A DNA stretch of 64,000 nucleotides, from positions 233,013-297,012 of the forward strand of contig VLTN01000047.1 of NCBI GenBank assembly GCA_008330645.1, read 5' to 3'. The notes beneath the pieces were generated by a model that had not been told where the DNA came from, searched no databases, and was given only the letters and a program-made list of their open reading frames with translations. This DNA comes from Cafeteria roenbergensis. Lineage: Eukaryota; Sar; Bigyra; Bicosoecida; Cafeteriaceae. The first letter of the stretch is position 1; every line of letters begins with the position of its first letter. A program made the translations under genes and the position numbers. Shown here piece after piece: positions 10,401-20,900 of the stretch.

Positions 10401-13400
10401 ACAGGTCACTGAGCCGAAGCCGAACTCCGTGGGTGTGCCTGGTGCGCAGGCGTCGCGCGTCGGGCAGTAGGAGCAGGCTTGGTCCGCGAGGCAGTCCGCG
10501 CACGACACGGGGGACTCGCCCTCTGCCCTGCAGCCGGGAGCCGCCACGCTGGTCACGCTGCCCGCAGCGGCAGTGCCGAGGCCTGCAGGGCGAGCGAGCT
10601 CCATGACGCCCATGCCACGGACCGCCGGCGCGTTGGCAGCCGCGGCGGCAGCCAGCGTGGCGACAATGTCGCTCTCGCTGGCCCGAGCTGCCGCCGAGAG
10701 CGAGGCCTGCTGCTCCACGGGCAGGGAGCTCAGCGGGGCAACCGCCACGAGAACGGTGAGCACCGCGGTGGCCACGCTTCCGGGGGAGGAGGGGGCCGCC
10801 TGAACGGCCTCCAGGTCGGTGAGGCGCGCGGAGCGCAGCGCTAGCCGCGGCTGGAGCGAGCTGTCGATTCCCGCGGCTGCGGCCAGCTGGCGGAAGAGAG
10901 AGCCGATTGCGTTGCCAGCCAGTGCCACCGGCGTCCCGGGGCCGAGGAGCGCAGAGATGGCAGCCTCCTTGGCAGCCGGAGACGCGCTCGAAGCCAGCCC
11001 GAGGTCGGAGCTCAGCGCCGCCGTGGCCAGCGGGACGTCAGGGTACGGTGAGGCCGGTGCCCCCGACGCTTGGGAGATCCCGAGCAGGGCAGTCGACCCG
11101 CGCGCCACGCGCAGACGCAGCACGAGCGGCTCCCCCTTGACGCCGGAGCAGTCCGCGCCCTCCCAGCCTGCGCTGCACCCGCAAATGCCGTTCCACGGGT
11201 GGCACGCGCCCAGCATGGGGACGCACTGCGGGACGCAGGGCTTTGGGTCGTCGGTGCGCGACGAAACGGCGTTGGAAAAGTTGCCCTGCAGCGTGGTCCC
11301 GGCGAAGAGGCGGATGGTGTAGTTCGTGGACCAGGTGAGCCCGGTCACGTTGGCGACGAACCACGTTTGCGGAGAGCCCGGCGGGGACCACGCCGCCGTT
11401 TGGTTGGCTGTCGCCTGGCGCGTGCTGACGGTGAAGTACGTGTTCTGCTGCACGCCGTTTATGAGCAGGGAGCGGAAGTAGTTGAACACGGGGGGGCCGC
11501 CGGTGTCCGCGGGAGGCCGGAAGCGGACCCCGAGCTGCACTGCAGTGCGCCACTCCGGCACCAGAGCGACGTCCCGTGGCGGCGTCGCCTTCTGCGCGCT
11601 AGTCTGCACCTGCACTGCCTCGCTGGGAGGGCCCCATCCCGCCAACGTGCGCGCCCGGGTGTACAGCCGGTACCGCGTGTAGCGCTGCAGCCCGGTGTTC
11701 CACTCCATCAGGGGCCAGCCGGCGGCTTTGCGCAGCGTGAAGGTGGAGGGAGCGGTCAGGTCGTCCAGAAACGGCGACGTTGACGCCGCAAGACCCGGCG
11801 GAAGCGGGAGCGCCACGGCGCCGGACGAGCGGTTTTGCAGCGACGCCTGCAGCCAATCGTCGCGCCACTGGGGCTCGTCCTCCCACCTTGTCGCGTTGAC
11901 GGCAGTGGCGTATCCTTCCCAGCTGGACGGGTCGCTTGCGTCGAAGAAGATGCTACCGCCAGGCTCGCCGGGCTGGAGCACCTGCCGCTCCCGCTGCAGG
12001 ACAAGCTCAGCCACGCTGCACCCCCCCGTCGAGACCGGAGGCCTGGCGAGCGGGAGCAGAGCTGTGCTGCGCGCAGTGCTGAGCTCTGGCGCCGCGGCCG
12101 CCCCTGGCGGCACCGCCGGGGTCACCAGCACCCCCACGTCGCTGGGCGCGGACACGAAGGACTGCTGCGCGACGACCCGCCACGGGCCTGCCGGCAGCGC
12201 CCCTGCCCGCCAAGTGCCGTTCACGCTGACGCACTGCGCCGACGTCGCCGCAGCAATCGCAGCGGCAGCGGGCACAGTGCAGGAGCCGTTGCCAGCCGGG
12301 GGCGTTGCCGGGCGCAGCGTCTGCCCGTGGCAGTCGCACCAGCTCGGCAGCCGAGCAGACTCGCTCGCTGTCGCCTGGTCCGCCGCCAGGTCCATCGTGA
12401 TGGCGCGAAACCGCACCCGGTAGACGCTCGCCGCGTCCAGCAGCAGCGGCACTCGCACCTGCAAGCCGCGGGCTTCGGCGTCGGGCGGGGCGTCCGCCAT
12501 CAATGCCGCCTGCTCCCGGCTGATGCCCCCACCGGCCAGGGTCCACGCCTCCAACGCGTCTTCAGCTGCTGCGGCTGCGGCGTAGGCGTCGTCAACTGCG
12601 GTTGCGCCGGGGCCGCCGCCGCGGCCCGCGGTGGGCGACGGTGCCACTGGGTCTGCCCTCAGCCATCTGGCCAGCGGCACCACGCCAGCGCCGGCGTCGG
12701 TCGCCCAGCCCGGGAGCATGGGGCGGATGGCCTCGGCAAACGCCGCAGCGGGCTCCGCCGCAGCAAGCATCGCCGTCGCAGCAGCCTCGTCGAGCGGCAG
12801 CCCGTCGGCGCCATCCGCCCCAGGCGCCGGCTGCGGCTGCAGCGTCGTCGCTGCCTCGGCGGCGAGCGCGGCCGTGGCGTTGCGGCCGAGCCCGGCGGAC
12901 CACGAGAGCGTCCACTGCGAGCCGGTGGCGTTCGTAAACGTCCCCGATGCGGAGTGCGAGGCGGCGGCGAGGGCCCAGGGCCGGAAGCATGTCAGGCCCA
13001 GCCACGACCAGCGGACGCCACGGGTCCCGACTGCGATGTTCCCCGAGCCCGAGTCGACCGTGTTGGGCTTGCTGGGGATCTCGGTGGACTGTTTCAGCTG
13101 GAGGGCCTGCTCCAGCCCCGGGCTCATGTGCGCGCCGATGCCGGTTCGGTAGGCGCTGTTGGCCACGGACGGGGAAGTGGCGTTCTGGTCCGGGAGGCGG
13201 AGCCAGGGGCTCCGCACCTCCCGTCCGAAGGGCAGGTCCGGCACGCTCGGCACATCCGAGAGCGGAAGCGGGTCGCTGACCACGACGTCGATCTGCGCAG
13301 CCCATGAGTCGGCCTGGCTGTTGCCGTCGCCGAGGGCCAGGCCGTCTCCGCGAACGCCGGGAGCAGTCGGCATGCCTGCCGTGCCCTGCAGCGGGTCGTA

Positions 13401-14597
13401 TCCGATGCGCCTGCAGGTGTCGAACACCCGACCGTCGAGCGCCACCTCTGGAATCAGACACGTCACACCCAGGCCGCCGAATCTCGCGGGCAGCGCCACA
13501 GGCACGCTCGCCCGCACCACGGAAGACCAGTGCCGCGAGGATTCGGCCTGGGGGGGCGCCATGCCGACCGCATCCGCCCCTGCCAGGCGGTACCCCGGGG
13601 CCACCTTTGAAAAGAGCACCTTGCCCGCTGATGTCGCGCTTGCGGCCGCGGCTGTTGTGCCGAGCGGGCCGACGGTGTCTACCCTCGCGGCCGACGTCAC
13701 TGCCAGGGTTGGGGCCGAGGGCGGCGCGGCCGCGGCGAGCTCAACGTCGACCGCGTGAGGCAGAACGGCAATGCCAGTTCCCAAGGCCGTCCCCGTGCCG
13801 GTCGCCAGCGCTGCGCTGAGGCGAGCGGGCTTGCCCGCGCGCAGCAGCGGCAGCGGCAGCATGATGGCGATGCGCGAGTTGGCTCCGACGGGGCACGAGT
13901 CCTCAGCGAACGAGTACAAGCTGTCGGGGTCGCGTTGAAAGGTTGCGTTGCAAGAACGGAACGAGGGGTATGCCGCCTCCACGGCACTCAGCGCGCGCGA
14001 GATCGCTGACTCGGCGTCAAGCCAGCCCATTGCCCGCCCGCTGGCGGCGCCGGGGGAGTCGCCGAGGCGAAGCAGCGAGACTTGCAGGACTTGAGCGGAA
14101 GGAGCGTCTGCCGCCCCAGCCAGGGTCGTCCCCTCGAGGGACACCACGGCGCGGTGTGACACCACGGCGGGGTCGAAAGGCACAGTCCAGCTCGCCAGGC
14201 CGGGGGCCGTCCGCCTGTGTGGGAACTCGCTGCCGCCGCCGACGCCCGCGGGCGACCCCCTCATCCACACCCGGAACGGAGCCGCGGCCTCGGCCACCAC
14301 GTCGCCCGTGGAGCAGACGATGGTCTCAACTGTGAACGGCTGGGCAGCGACGCTGTTGGCGCGAACTCCCGCGGGGAGCCCGGACAGCTGCGAGCGCGAG
14401 TCGCTGCAATTGACGGGAATAGCGAGTACGGCCTGCTCGGCTCCGGCGTCCACAATCGTCAGGCGGCGCGGCCACGCGCGCTGGGGCACCGCCTCGGGGC
14501 CGGGAGACGCCGCAGCCATCCGCGGCCCGCGGCTGCCCACGGGCCGGGCGCTGGAGCACGCGGCCAAGCCGAGCAACACGCCGAAAAGCAAGCTCAT
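7500..14597 (-). CDS. Giant membrane protein: FN3/EGF/PSI/CUB-like ectodomain, one TM, cytosolic one-zinc RING/U-box-like domain
   Basis: Single-exon frame of 2365 residues. The start at 14597 (MSLLFGVLLGLAACSSA) is chosen over an in-frame upstream one because it is a good signal peptide. By rough position: fibronectin-III-like segment about 965-1100; an EGF-like module with C-x-C-x8-C spacing (GICGCSAGWEGADC) near 1140; at least five Cys-rich PSI/plexin-type modules about 1345-1705 (CSYC, CRFC, CGWC, CGYC, CSWC cores); a CUB-like segment about 1775-1860; a TM helix about 1950-1972 (VYFVVGLTVVVFGLGCMGFL) followed by RRIRRRMIRRR as a stop-transfer. At about 2050-2095 lies CPITLDPF...LLPCKHAF...VDNWL...CPLC, a RING/U-box fold. 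Relative to RING-H2, ligands 2, 5 and 6 are Thr, Ala and Gly, so only the second zinc site is complete. The tail is Pro/Ser/Ala-rich. A membrane E3 ubiquitin ligase is the likeliest role; the ectodomain ligand is unknown. Confidence 0.8.
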   Translation of the reverse strand: MSLLFGVLLGLAACSSARPVGSRGPRMAAASPGPEAVPQRAWPRRLTIVDAGAEQAVLAIPVNCSDSRSQLSGLPAGVRANSVAAQPFTVETIVCSTGDVVAEAAAPFRVWMRGSPAGVGGGSEFPHRRTAPGLASWTVPFDPAVVSHRAVVSLEGTTLAGAADAPSAQVLQVSLLRLGDSPGAASGRAMGWLDAESAISRALSAVEAAYPSFRSCNATFQRDPDSLYSFAEDSCPVGANSRIAIMLPLPLLRAGKPARLSAALATGTGTALGTGIAVLPHAVDVELAAAAPPSAPTLAVTSAARVDTVGPLGTTAAAASATSAGKVLFSKVAPGYRLAGADAVGMAPPQAESSRHWSSVVRASVPVALPARFGGLGVTCLIPEVALDGRVFDTCRRIGYDPLQGTAGMPTAPGVRGDGLALGDGNSQADSWAAQIDVVVSDPLPLSDVPSVPDLPFGREVRSPWLRLPDQNATSPSVANSAYRTGIGAHMSPGLEQALQLKQSTEIPSKPNTVDSGSGNIAVGTRGVRWSWLGLTCFRPWALAAASHSASGTFTNATGSQWTLSWSAGLGRNATAALAAEAATTLQPQPAPGADGADGLPLDEAAATAMLAAAEPAAAFAEAIRPMLPGWATDAGAGVVPLARWLRADPVAPSPTAGRGGGPGATAVDDAYAAAAAAEDALEAWTLAGGGISREQAALMADAPPDAEARGLQVRVPLLLDAASVYRVRFRAITMDLAADQATASESARLPSWCDCHGQTLRPATPPAGNGSCTVPAAAAIAAATSAQCVSVNGTWRAGALPAGPWRVVAQQSFVSAPSDVGVLVTPAVPPGAAAAPELSTARSTALLPLARPPVSTGGCSVAELVLQRERQVLQPGEPGGSIFFDASDPSSWEGYATAVNATRWEDEPQWRDDWLQASLQNRSSGAVALPLPPGLAASTSPFLDDLTAPSTFTLRKAAGWPLMEWNTGLQRYTRYRLYTRARTLAGWGPPSEAVQVQTSAQKATPPRDVALVPEWRTAVQLGVRFRPPADTGGPPVFNYFRSLLINGVQQNTYFTVSTRQATANQTAAWSPPGSPQTWFVANVTGLTWSTNYTIRLFAGTTLQGNFSNAVSSRTDDPKPCVPQCVPMLGACHPWNGICGCSAGWEGADCSGVKGEPLVLRLRVARGSTALLGISQASGAPASPYPDVPLATAALSSDLGLASSASPAAKEAAISALLGPGTPVALAGNAIGSLFRQLAAAAGIDSSLQPRLALRSARLTDLEAVQAAPSSPGSVATAVLTVLVAVAPLSSLPVEQQASLSAAARASESDIVATLAAAAAANAPAVRGMGVMELARPAGLGTAAAGSVTSVAAPGCRAEGESPVSCADCLADQACSYCPTRDACAPGTPTEFGFGSVTCPVLTPSGGTTGSGPLDLLPESKAQYFNALAATALPVSSSQCLPSCSALSGCDSCTVRADCRFCRSSQKCSSVHALGLVDTPRVGNGACPQASIADDKRICPSQRCPTRSGSVRSHCLDDSMCGWCGPTRSDVVAAGSCMEGNSFGPISGQCTQSWFFRRELSCLDLGEAALVLDDGEDPLAPAAIPATICAGCTGQQLGCGYCNSTGSCVSASDDGTAPALGSCSSGWVGPGSGTSKPVCPARPLSRKEQCAALTQCGDCQASAFCSWCDLGNNGQGTCLLDAAKPTGGAMDVASSSCSAIATLGQLTRHTCISRCSASSATRIVQLSGTVSQGSASPATAAEARALAVASLRRARVLTAARASASNASSPDSQGIDVSYSSGQVCSWVIDPRPLTSTIKSVSGGGSGQSSSTGEVVYETTTLPTLYAVIEAVDLAIGDSLELVDGSSATAGRPMLVITGSSLAGAEGRANELNVAWAQGYVEVTQADGDGVPSGGLLVAAATTGAITVTLRGAGAATAGSLRALSTSIETTRGGAGEQGLPLGFRMSFTARENRPLDVYFVVGLTVVVFGLGCMGFLVGRRIRRRMIRRRQIEFGFDVEVDNESFDEAATRARQEGSATPAVVVAMLPAFVFRSALVDQTPLVGTAPDDLVCPITLDPFEDGVTVIRLLPCKHAFARQGVDNWLKLNRVCPLCKADVVDGHVARLSAVESGLPDPLKVGPDVEMVEGGRLAAVRRAPPAAAESLEYSDTESDSEDGDPAAAHSRAGTDDDPASIDSADSDGSTGAQASAKRDRAASSAGLLGGGQSDGLRNPLSATRRTPPRMPPPPPPPRSAGPLTAQLPSPLFVPPPPGAPATGQRHHQVTSSGARAALLSAAGASSAVRPPSASSRFAAQNPLAAAGHARALRSPLASPMRPAPGPIPAPPARPTALQSAPQAAPSRGPSQPVTSCTNPLASASTGGGGHSQ

Positions 14598-14948
14598 TCC
14601 TTCTGCAACCTCCCAGGAATCCTGCTGCCACGGGCCGGCCGGCCGGCCGGGTGCCGCGCGGCGCCGCTGGGGGCCTGGAGGCCGCGCCCGGGGCGCAGAC
14701 GCGCGCCTGGAGGACCGGTGGCGGGGCCTCGGCGGCGGGGCCTGGACTGGCCCTGGAGCTGGCGTGCCGAGGGTCGCGGGTTGCTCACTGCCGAGTTCGC
14801 TCACAACTCAAACGCAGGGCGAGGGCCGCGAATATTTGCAATCGCCCGCGGGACGTCGATCGACCAAACGCCGCCCGGCCAGCCGCGAACCGCAGGCAGG
14901 CGGCCGCATCACTCACGCAGCCCGGCGAAGGGCTGGGGCCCGCTGGCC
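14598..14948. promoter_or_regulatory. Divergent region between two giant genes
   Basis: This 351-bp gap lies between the start codons of the minus-strand RING/U-box gene and the plus-strand fibrinogen-like gene. It is very GC-rich and contains the short tandem GGCC run at about 14636-14650. No core promoter motif is visible; the role is inferred from geometry. Confidence 0.35.
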
Positions 14949-17900
14949 ATGCTGCTAGCGGCGCTCGTCTTCGCGGCCGCGCTTTGCGGCGGCGCCGCGA
15001 CCGCCTCGCAAGGAGGGGCGCGCGCGCTTCGCAGCGTGAGTGCTCCGGGCTGCAGAGCGGCACCGCGCCTGCGCCCGGGAGGCTCGGTGCGCCCGCCCAA
15101 GCCGACGCTGCGCGTCGGGGCGTGCCGAGGGGCTGTGCGCCGATGCCCACGCGGAGGCTGCAGTCGAGGGGGGGGGGGGCGCCCCGCGCTCGCGCCCTTG
15201 GCGCCGGTGCCGCGGCATGCCCCGCGCTGGTCAGTCGAGCCTGCCCGCGCTCCTGATCGCTCCGCTTCCCGCCGCCGCTGGCCTCCCCCGCACCGTCCCG
15301 CCCCGCCCGCAGAAGGCCGCGCGCGAGCCGCTGGCCGGGCAGGCGCACCTGACCTTCTCGCGCCTGGCTGTCGACAGTGCCGGGCTCTTTCACGACATGG
15401 CCAAGCGCGCCGTGCCGGACGGCGGCTTCACGCGGCCGCCCCGCGCGGGCGCGTACATGCCGGACGGCACCCCAGTCGTCCTCTTTTCGGATGCCTGCCT
15501 TGCGCCCCTGCTGGCGGGGCGTGGCACGGGGTCGACGGCGGCCCCGCTGGCCGCCGGCTGCCAGGCGGTCTCCTCCGGCGACTTCCAGGCCATGCTGGCG
15601 CAGGTGTCGAGGCAGCTGTCTCACGGAGCAGGGCCCGGGGCCTCGAACGCTACCTCCCCGGGCCAGACGTACCTGTGCGAGTGGCGCCACGAGTCGCACA
15701 CGGTGGCGTGCGTGCTTGAGAAGCACCCGCGGCTTGTGACTGTGGAGGAGACCATTCCGCTGGGCCCCAAGCCCAGCTGCAGGCGCGAGCCTCCCGCGGA
15801 CGCCAACGCAACTGCTCCGCACGCAGCGGCGTCCCGCTCGGCCTCCGAGGGCGACCTCGTGGTTCGAGAGGGCCCCCACCGCCGGGCCATGCTCCACTTC
15901 CTCTGCTCGGAGAAGCTGCCGGCCGAGGCGCGCACCGGCTCGGAGCTGCGCAACGACACGGCGCCTCGCGCTCCTGCCGGCTCCGACAACCCTGAGGCCC
16001 CCTTCCACGGCAGCGCCAAGCTCCGCCCCTACGTCACGGTGGAGGAGGAGGCCAAGCTCCGAACTGCGGCCCGCAAGATGCTGCGCGTGCTCGGCAACGC
16101 GGCCTGCCATTGCGCCGCCGACCTCTCGCGCGGCTCGCTGCACTGCACCTGCGCCCGCACGCGCCAGGGCCCAGCCGCCTCGGCGACGGCCGGCGAGGCC
16201 GGCAGCGCCGTGTCCACCGACGCGGAGCACTCGGCCCTCAACGGGCCCGTCTCGCACTCCGCAGCTGCCCTCGCGAGCTCCAACGTTTCGGCCGCCCTGG
16301 AAGCCGTCCACCGCGGCCGCCTGGGGCTCCGCTCCCGCATGTACGACTTCTGGTCGGTGATGCAGGAGTCGCGCTCCGTGTCGGAAGGCCGCCTCGCCCA
16401 CGCTCGCTCCGTCCTCGTCGAGGCCAGCCGCTACACCCTGGCCGCCATCCCCATCGCCGGGGGGCCCTCGGGCATCGTGTCGGCGGGGCCCCTTGTTGAC
16501 GGGGCCGCCATCGCCGCCGCCCAGGCGGAAAACGCGGCCGCCGGCGGACCCCTCGTCCACGGCGTCTACCCGGGCTCCCTGTCGGAGGCAGCCAAGGCCG
16601 CGGGGTCCCAGCCCGGCATGGCCACGGAGGACCTTCCGGCCGGAGTCCTGGCCATGCCGTACCGCGACCTGGGCCCGCAGCTCCCGATCCTCGTGGAGGA
16701 GAGCCCGGTGCTGCGCCCCGTCGTCGCCGCGGTGAAGCGCAGCCTCGCGGCAGTCACGCCCCCGCACACAGCGTCCGCGGCCGCCGAGGCCGTCACCATG
16801 ACCCTGCTCGCGAGGCGCCTCCGGGCCACCGCCGCCGAGCTGTTTTCCGTCTACCCGCCGGCCCTCTCGTCGACAGCGGCTCTCCGTGAGTTCTCGCAGC
16901 CGGTGGAGGACGACTCCTCGCCCCTGCCGCACCACTTTGACCGCTCGGGCATCGACCGCTCCCCCGGCCCCATCGTGGCGGCCCGCACCCGCCAGCTGGC
17001 GAGGGACGTCACCCACCTCAGGCGCCTCGCGTCTCTCGCTGCGGCCCGTGCCGGGACGGTCAGCAACACCGACCCCAGGGCCGTCTGGCGGGCTGTGGAG
17101 GCCGTCATTCGCCGCCGCCTTGCCCTCGGCGAGACGCCTGCCGCCGCGGCCACGTCTGCCCTCGGCGCCGACGCGGCGGCCTCCCTCGAGCGGCGCGAGG
17201 AGGACGCGCAGGAGGAGGACTGGCTGGCCAGCGTGGCCGAGGCCGGAGGCCAGGAGACGGCCGCCACGGTCAGGGCCGGGGAGGCGGCTCGGGCAAGCGG
17301 CGAGGCCGCCCCCGGAGCGTCCGGCCCGGACCCGGAGCTTGACGCCCGCGACGAGGCGCTGCTGCAGGTGCTTGCTGACGAGGCCGGCCCTGCTGCCGCC
17401 CGCTCTGCCAGTTCCCCCCAGCACCTGGCGGCTGTGAGCCGCATCGCGTCCGAGGCGCACTCCACTTCTGCCTCCGGCGCGGTGGCCGAGGCCGCCGTTC
17501 GCGGTGCCTTTCTGGAAGGCAAGGGCGCCGGCCTGTGCGTGATGTGGCCGCGCTGCACGTCGCTGCTGGGCGGCACGCCGCTCCAAGCGTGGCTCATCAA
17601 GCGAGTCGCCGCCCAGGCCCCGGCCGCGGTGCCCTCAAGCGGCAGGTGCGCGGACGGCGGCAAGGTTCTCGGAATCGGCTCCGCAGCCGCGGGCCACGGC
17701 GCGGCGCTCCCCCTCGGACCGGGCAAGGCCTCTGTCACCGGCGCCCCGCCGTCGGACGCGGCCCTCCTCCAGTCCTCCGCCGGCAGGGCGGCCTCCGGCC
17801 ACGCCCCGCTCCCGCTGCCGGCGTTTGTGCCCTCCCCCACCGAGCTCGGCTGGAGCACGGACGGCCTGCTCACGCTGCGCCGCTGGTGCGACGGCGGCGG

Positions 17901-20900
17901 CCCGATGGAGATCTCCCGAGAGGCCATCACCGCCCTCTCGGGCATCCCCACTGCCGTGGCTGCGGCCTTCGCCCCCAACTTCAAGGCGGGCGCGGCGACG
18001 GAGCAGGACGCGGGCCCCGGTACCCCGGAAGAAGCAGCAGCCGAAGCAGCTGCTGAGGCTGCCAAGGAGGCGGCAGCGCCGCCCTCGCCGTCGGCCTCGC
18101 CGCTGCCCATGCCCATCCGTGCAGACTTTGACGTTCTGCACGGCGAGCGCGCTCTCGATGCGGCCGCGGCCCTCGGCGAGTGGCGCCGCGCCGGCCGCGC
18201 CGTGCACAACCTCGGGAACCTCGGCTGGTCTCGGTCCGTGGGCAAGGGAGCAGCGCCCGTCAAGCTCTCCCTCCCGGGCCCGCCAAAGGCGCCCCAGGAG
18301 GAGGCCGCGCCCAAGCCGCCCGCAGCCTCTGCTGCCGTGCCCACGCCCAAGCCCAAGCCCGTCGTCGCCGAGGGCGCGTCCCCGCTCGACGCCGACGGGA
18401 GCGTGGTTCCCGACGCCGCCCCCGAGGACTCCCCCTTCGCCGCAGACTCTCTCCTTCAGACTGCCGTGGCGGAGGCCGAGGGCGCCCTGCGCCACGCGCT
18501 GGCGTCAGGCGCCCTCGATCAGTCGGCCGCCGACGCTGCGCCTGAGGGCACCGCCTCGCTGCTCCAGGCCTGGGCCTCGGCGATTCGCCGTTCGGGCCAC
18601 GAGGCGCTCGCCGCCGCCGTGGAGGCCGACGCGGACGCCGCGGCCTCCGATGAGGCCCTGCTGGCCGCCACGGTGGCGAAGCGCGCGGCCGGACCCGGCT
18701 CGGCCCACCCCAATACCGTCAACGAGGAGGACGACGCGGACATGGACCCCCGCGAGCGCCTGCTCGCCAACGCCGCCTCGTTCCGCTTCCAGCGTCACGG
18801 CGCGCGCGACGCTCCCGGGCTGGCGGCCGAGGCCCTAGGCGGCGCTGCTGCGGCGCACCAGGCGCAGCCGCAGGACTCCATGACGGCGGTGGACGCAGTG
18901 ATGGCAGCGGTGACCGCTGCAGAGGCCTCGGAGCGTGCCCCAGGCCCGGCGAACGTGGCGGACGAGGAAGCAGGCGGCCCTCTGGTGCGCCGGATGCCCG
19001 CCGACATCGCTGCCGCGGCTCGCTCTGCCGGCCGTCGCGTTGCCAGTCTGCTGGTTCGCCTCAACGGCACGCTCGCATGCCTGTGCCTGCACGCCGGAAC
19101 CCCGGTTGCCGGGCTGGCCTTGCCGCCGCAGCCGCCCGCGTCCCTCACCGACGCGTCCGCTGCAAGCGGCCTGGTGGCCTCGCTGGGGCTCTCTGCCGAC
19201 CCTGGGGCCGGCGAGGCCGAGGACGACGCCGAGGTTGCCCGAATCGAGGACGAGGAGGCGGCCGGCCGCGCCGTGGCCGCCGTGGACGAGGCGCTCAACA
19301 GCAAGGCGGCCGCCGACGCCGCCCAGGGCGTGGCGCCCAAGTCCATCCTCCCTGCGCTGCTGCAGGCCTCCGGCGCCTCCAGGCGGCTTCGCGGGGGCTT
19401 CGCCCCTCCCCCCCCTGCCTTTGGCGAGCACGCCCGCCCCCTCTACGCCAGGTCGCACGACGGCCCGCCCTCCCACTACCTCGCGGAGGCCCACGGCGAA
19501 GGCGACGGCGTCGTTCTGCCGTCGGACCGTCGCGGCCGCATGATGGACGACCTCTCGGCCTTCTTCACCGCCCTCGAGCGCTTCACTCCCCGCGTCTCCC
19601 GCGAGGCCGGAGCCGCGTTCGCAGGCCCCGACCTGCTTCGCGCCGGCACCACTGGCCGCTCGGACCCTCGCGCCGCGATGCCCCACTCCAAGGAGTCGCA
19701 GCGCCCCCTCGGCTCGCTGCCGCTGGGGCTGGCCCGATCCCTCCTCGTGTACGTGGCCCGCGAGCGCGAACGCCAGGCCCGCTGGCCCGCGGCCCCCCTG
19801 GACATGCACCAGGCTCGCGTCCTGGCCGACGTTGCCCAGCAGCGCCTCGGCCACGCCTTGGGCAAGGCCGCCATGGCGGGCGGGGCAGGCGACCAGGCCA
19901 GGCCCGGCCAAGCTCCCGCCCACCCGGCGCCCAAGGCGGCAGCAGCGTCCGCCCACCCTGCCGGCAAGGCAGCCCCGTCGCACGCAGCTCCGGCAGTCGC
20001 GGGCGCCGCACCTGCTGCCTCCCTCTTGGAGCTGGAGGCTTCGGCCGCCCGGGCCATCTCGTCCGTCGGGCGCGCCGCTGCGTCGCGCCGCCGCGTGGAG
20101 TCGCAGGCGGCCGCCCAGGCCGCAGCCCGCCGCCGCGCCCTTGCCACCGTGGTCCGCACGCTTCGCGCCCCCGGCGCCGGGGCTCCCATGAAGGCCATGC
20201 CCACGGCCGAGCAGCTCCCCAGCGAGGCCGCCCTCGACGAGCTTCTGCCCGCCGACCTCATCGGCGACACCGTCATGTTCTCGGGGGGCCTGGCGCAGCT
20301 GACGCCCACGCGCCTCGGCCTGCCCCCCTCCAACCCGGTCGACGCCGGCCGCTGGGTGGCCGCTCGCATGCAGGAGTGGCAGCGGGCGTTCGACGCCGAG
20401 AAGGAGGACGTGACCGGCGCGCTCGCGGCCCTCAACGGCGAGGCACCGTGGAAGCGGTCCTCTCAGGAGCGCTCCAAGGCGGACGCGGCCGCAGGGCTGC
20501 ACCGCCACCCCAAGAACTCGTGGCCGGTGCTCGGCATCAACGCGTCGGTCGTCTCGGGCCAGCTCCGCAAGCTGGGCGCCCAGCACGGCATGCTGCACTC
20601 GGAGCTCGACCGCATGAGCGGCCTGCTCAGCGACCGCATGCAGACGCTCAAGGACTTGCTGCGCAAGGGCATCGCTCGCGCCGAGGCGGCTGCCTCCGCC
20701 CTCGGCTCCGCCCTGGACACGGCCGCCCAGCAGCGCCAGGCAGCGCTCGACTCGGCGAAGACCAGCGCCCAGGGCGTCTCGGGGATGCTCGGGGAGCTCA
20801 AGGGAGCGATCGACAGCGTTGCTGCGGGAACCCTCGCCACGGGCGCTCGGCCCGAGGACATTGCGGCATGCCTGGCAGAAGTTTCCAGCGACGAGGCCGC

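Noticed and set aside
14785-17586. 933-residue minus-strand open frame over the fibrinogen-like gene
   Set aside because: Gly/Arg/His-rich composition with no domain, and it overlaps a signal-peptide exon with a good donor on the plus strand.
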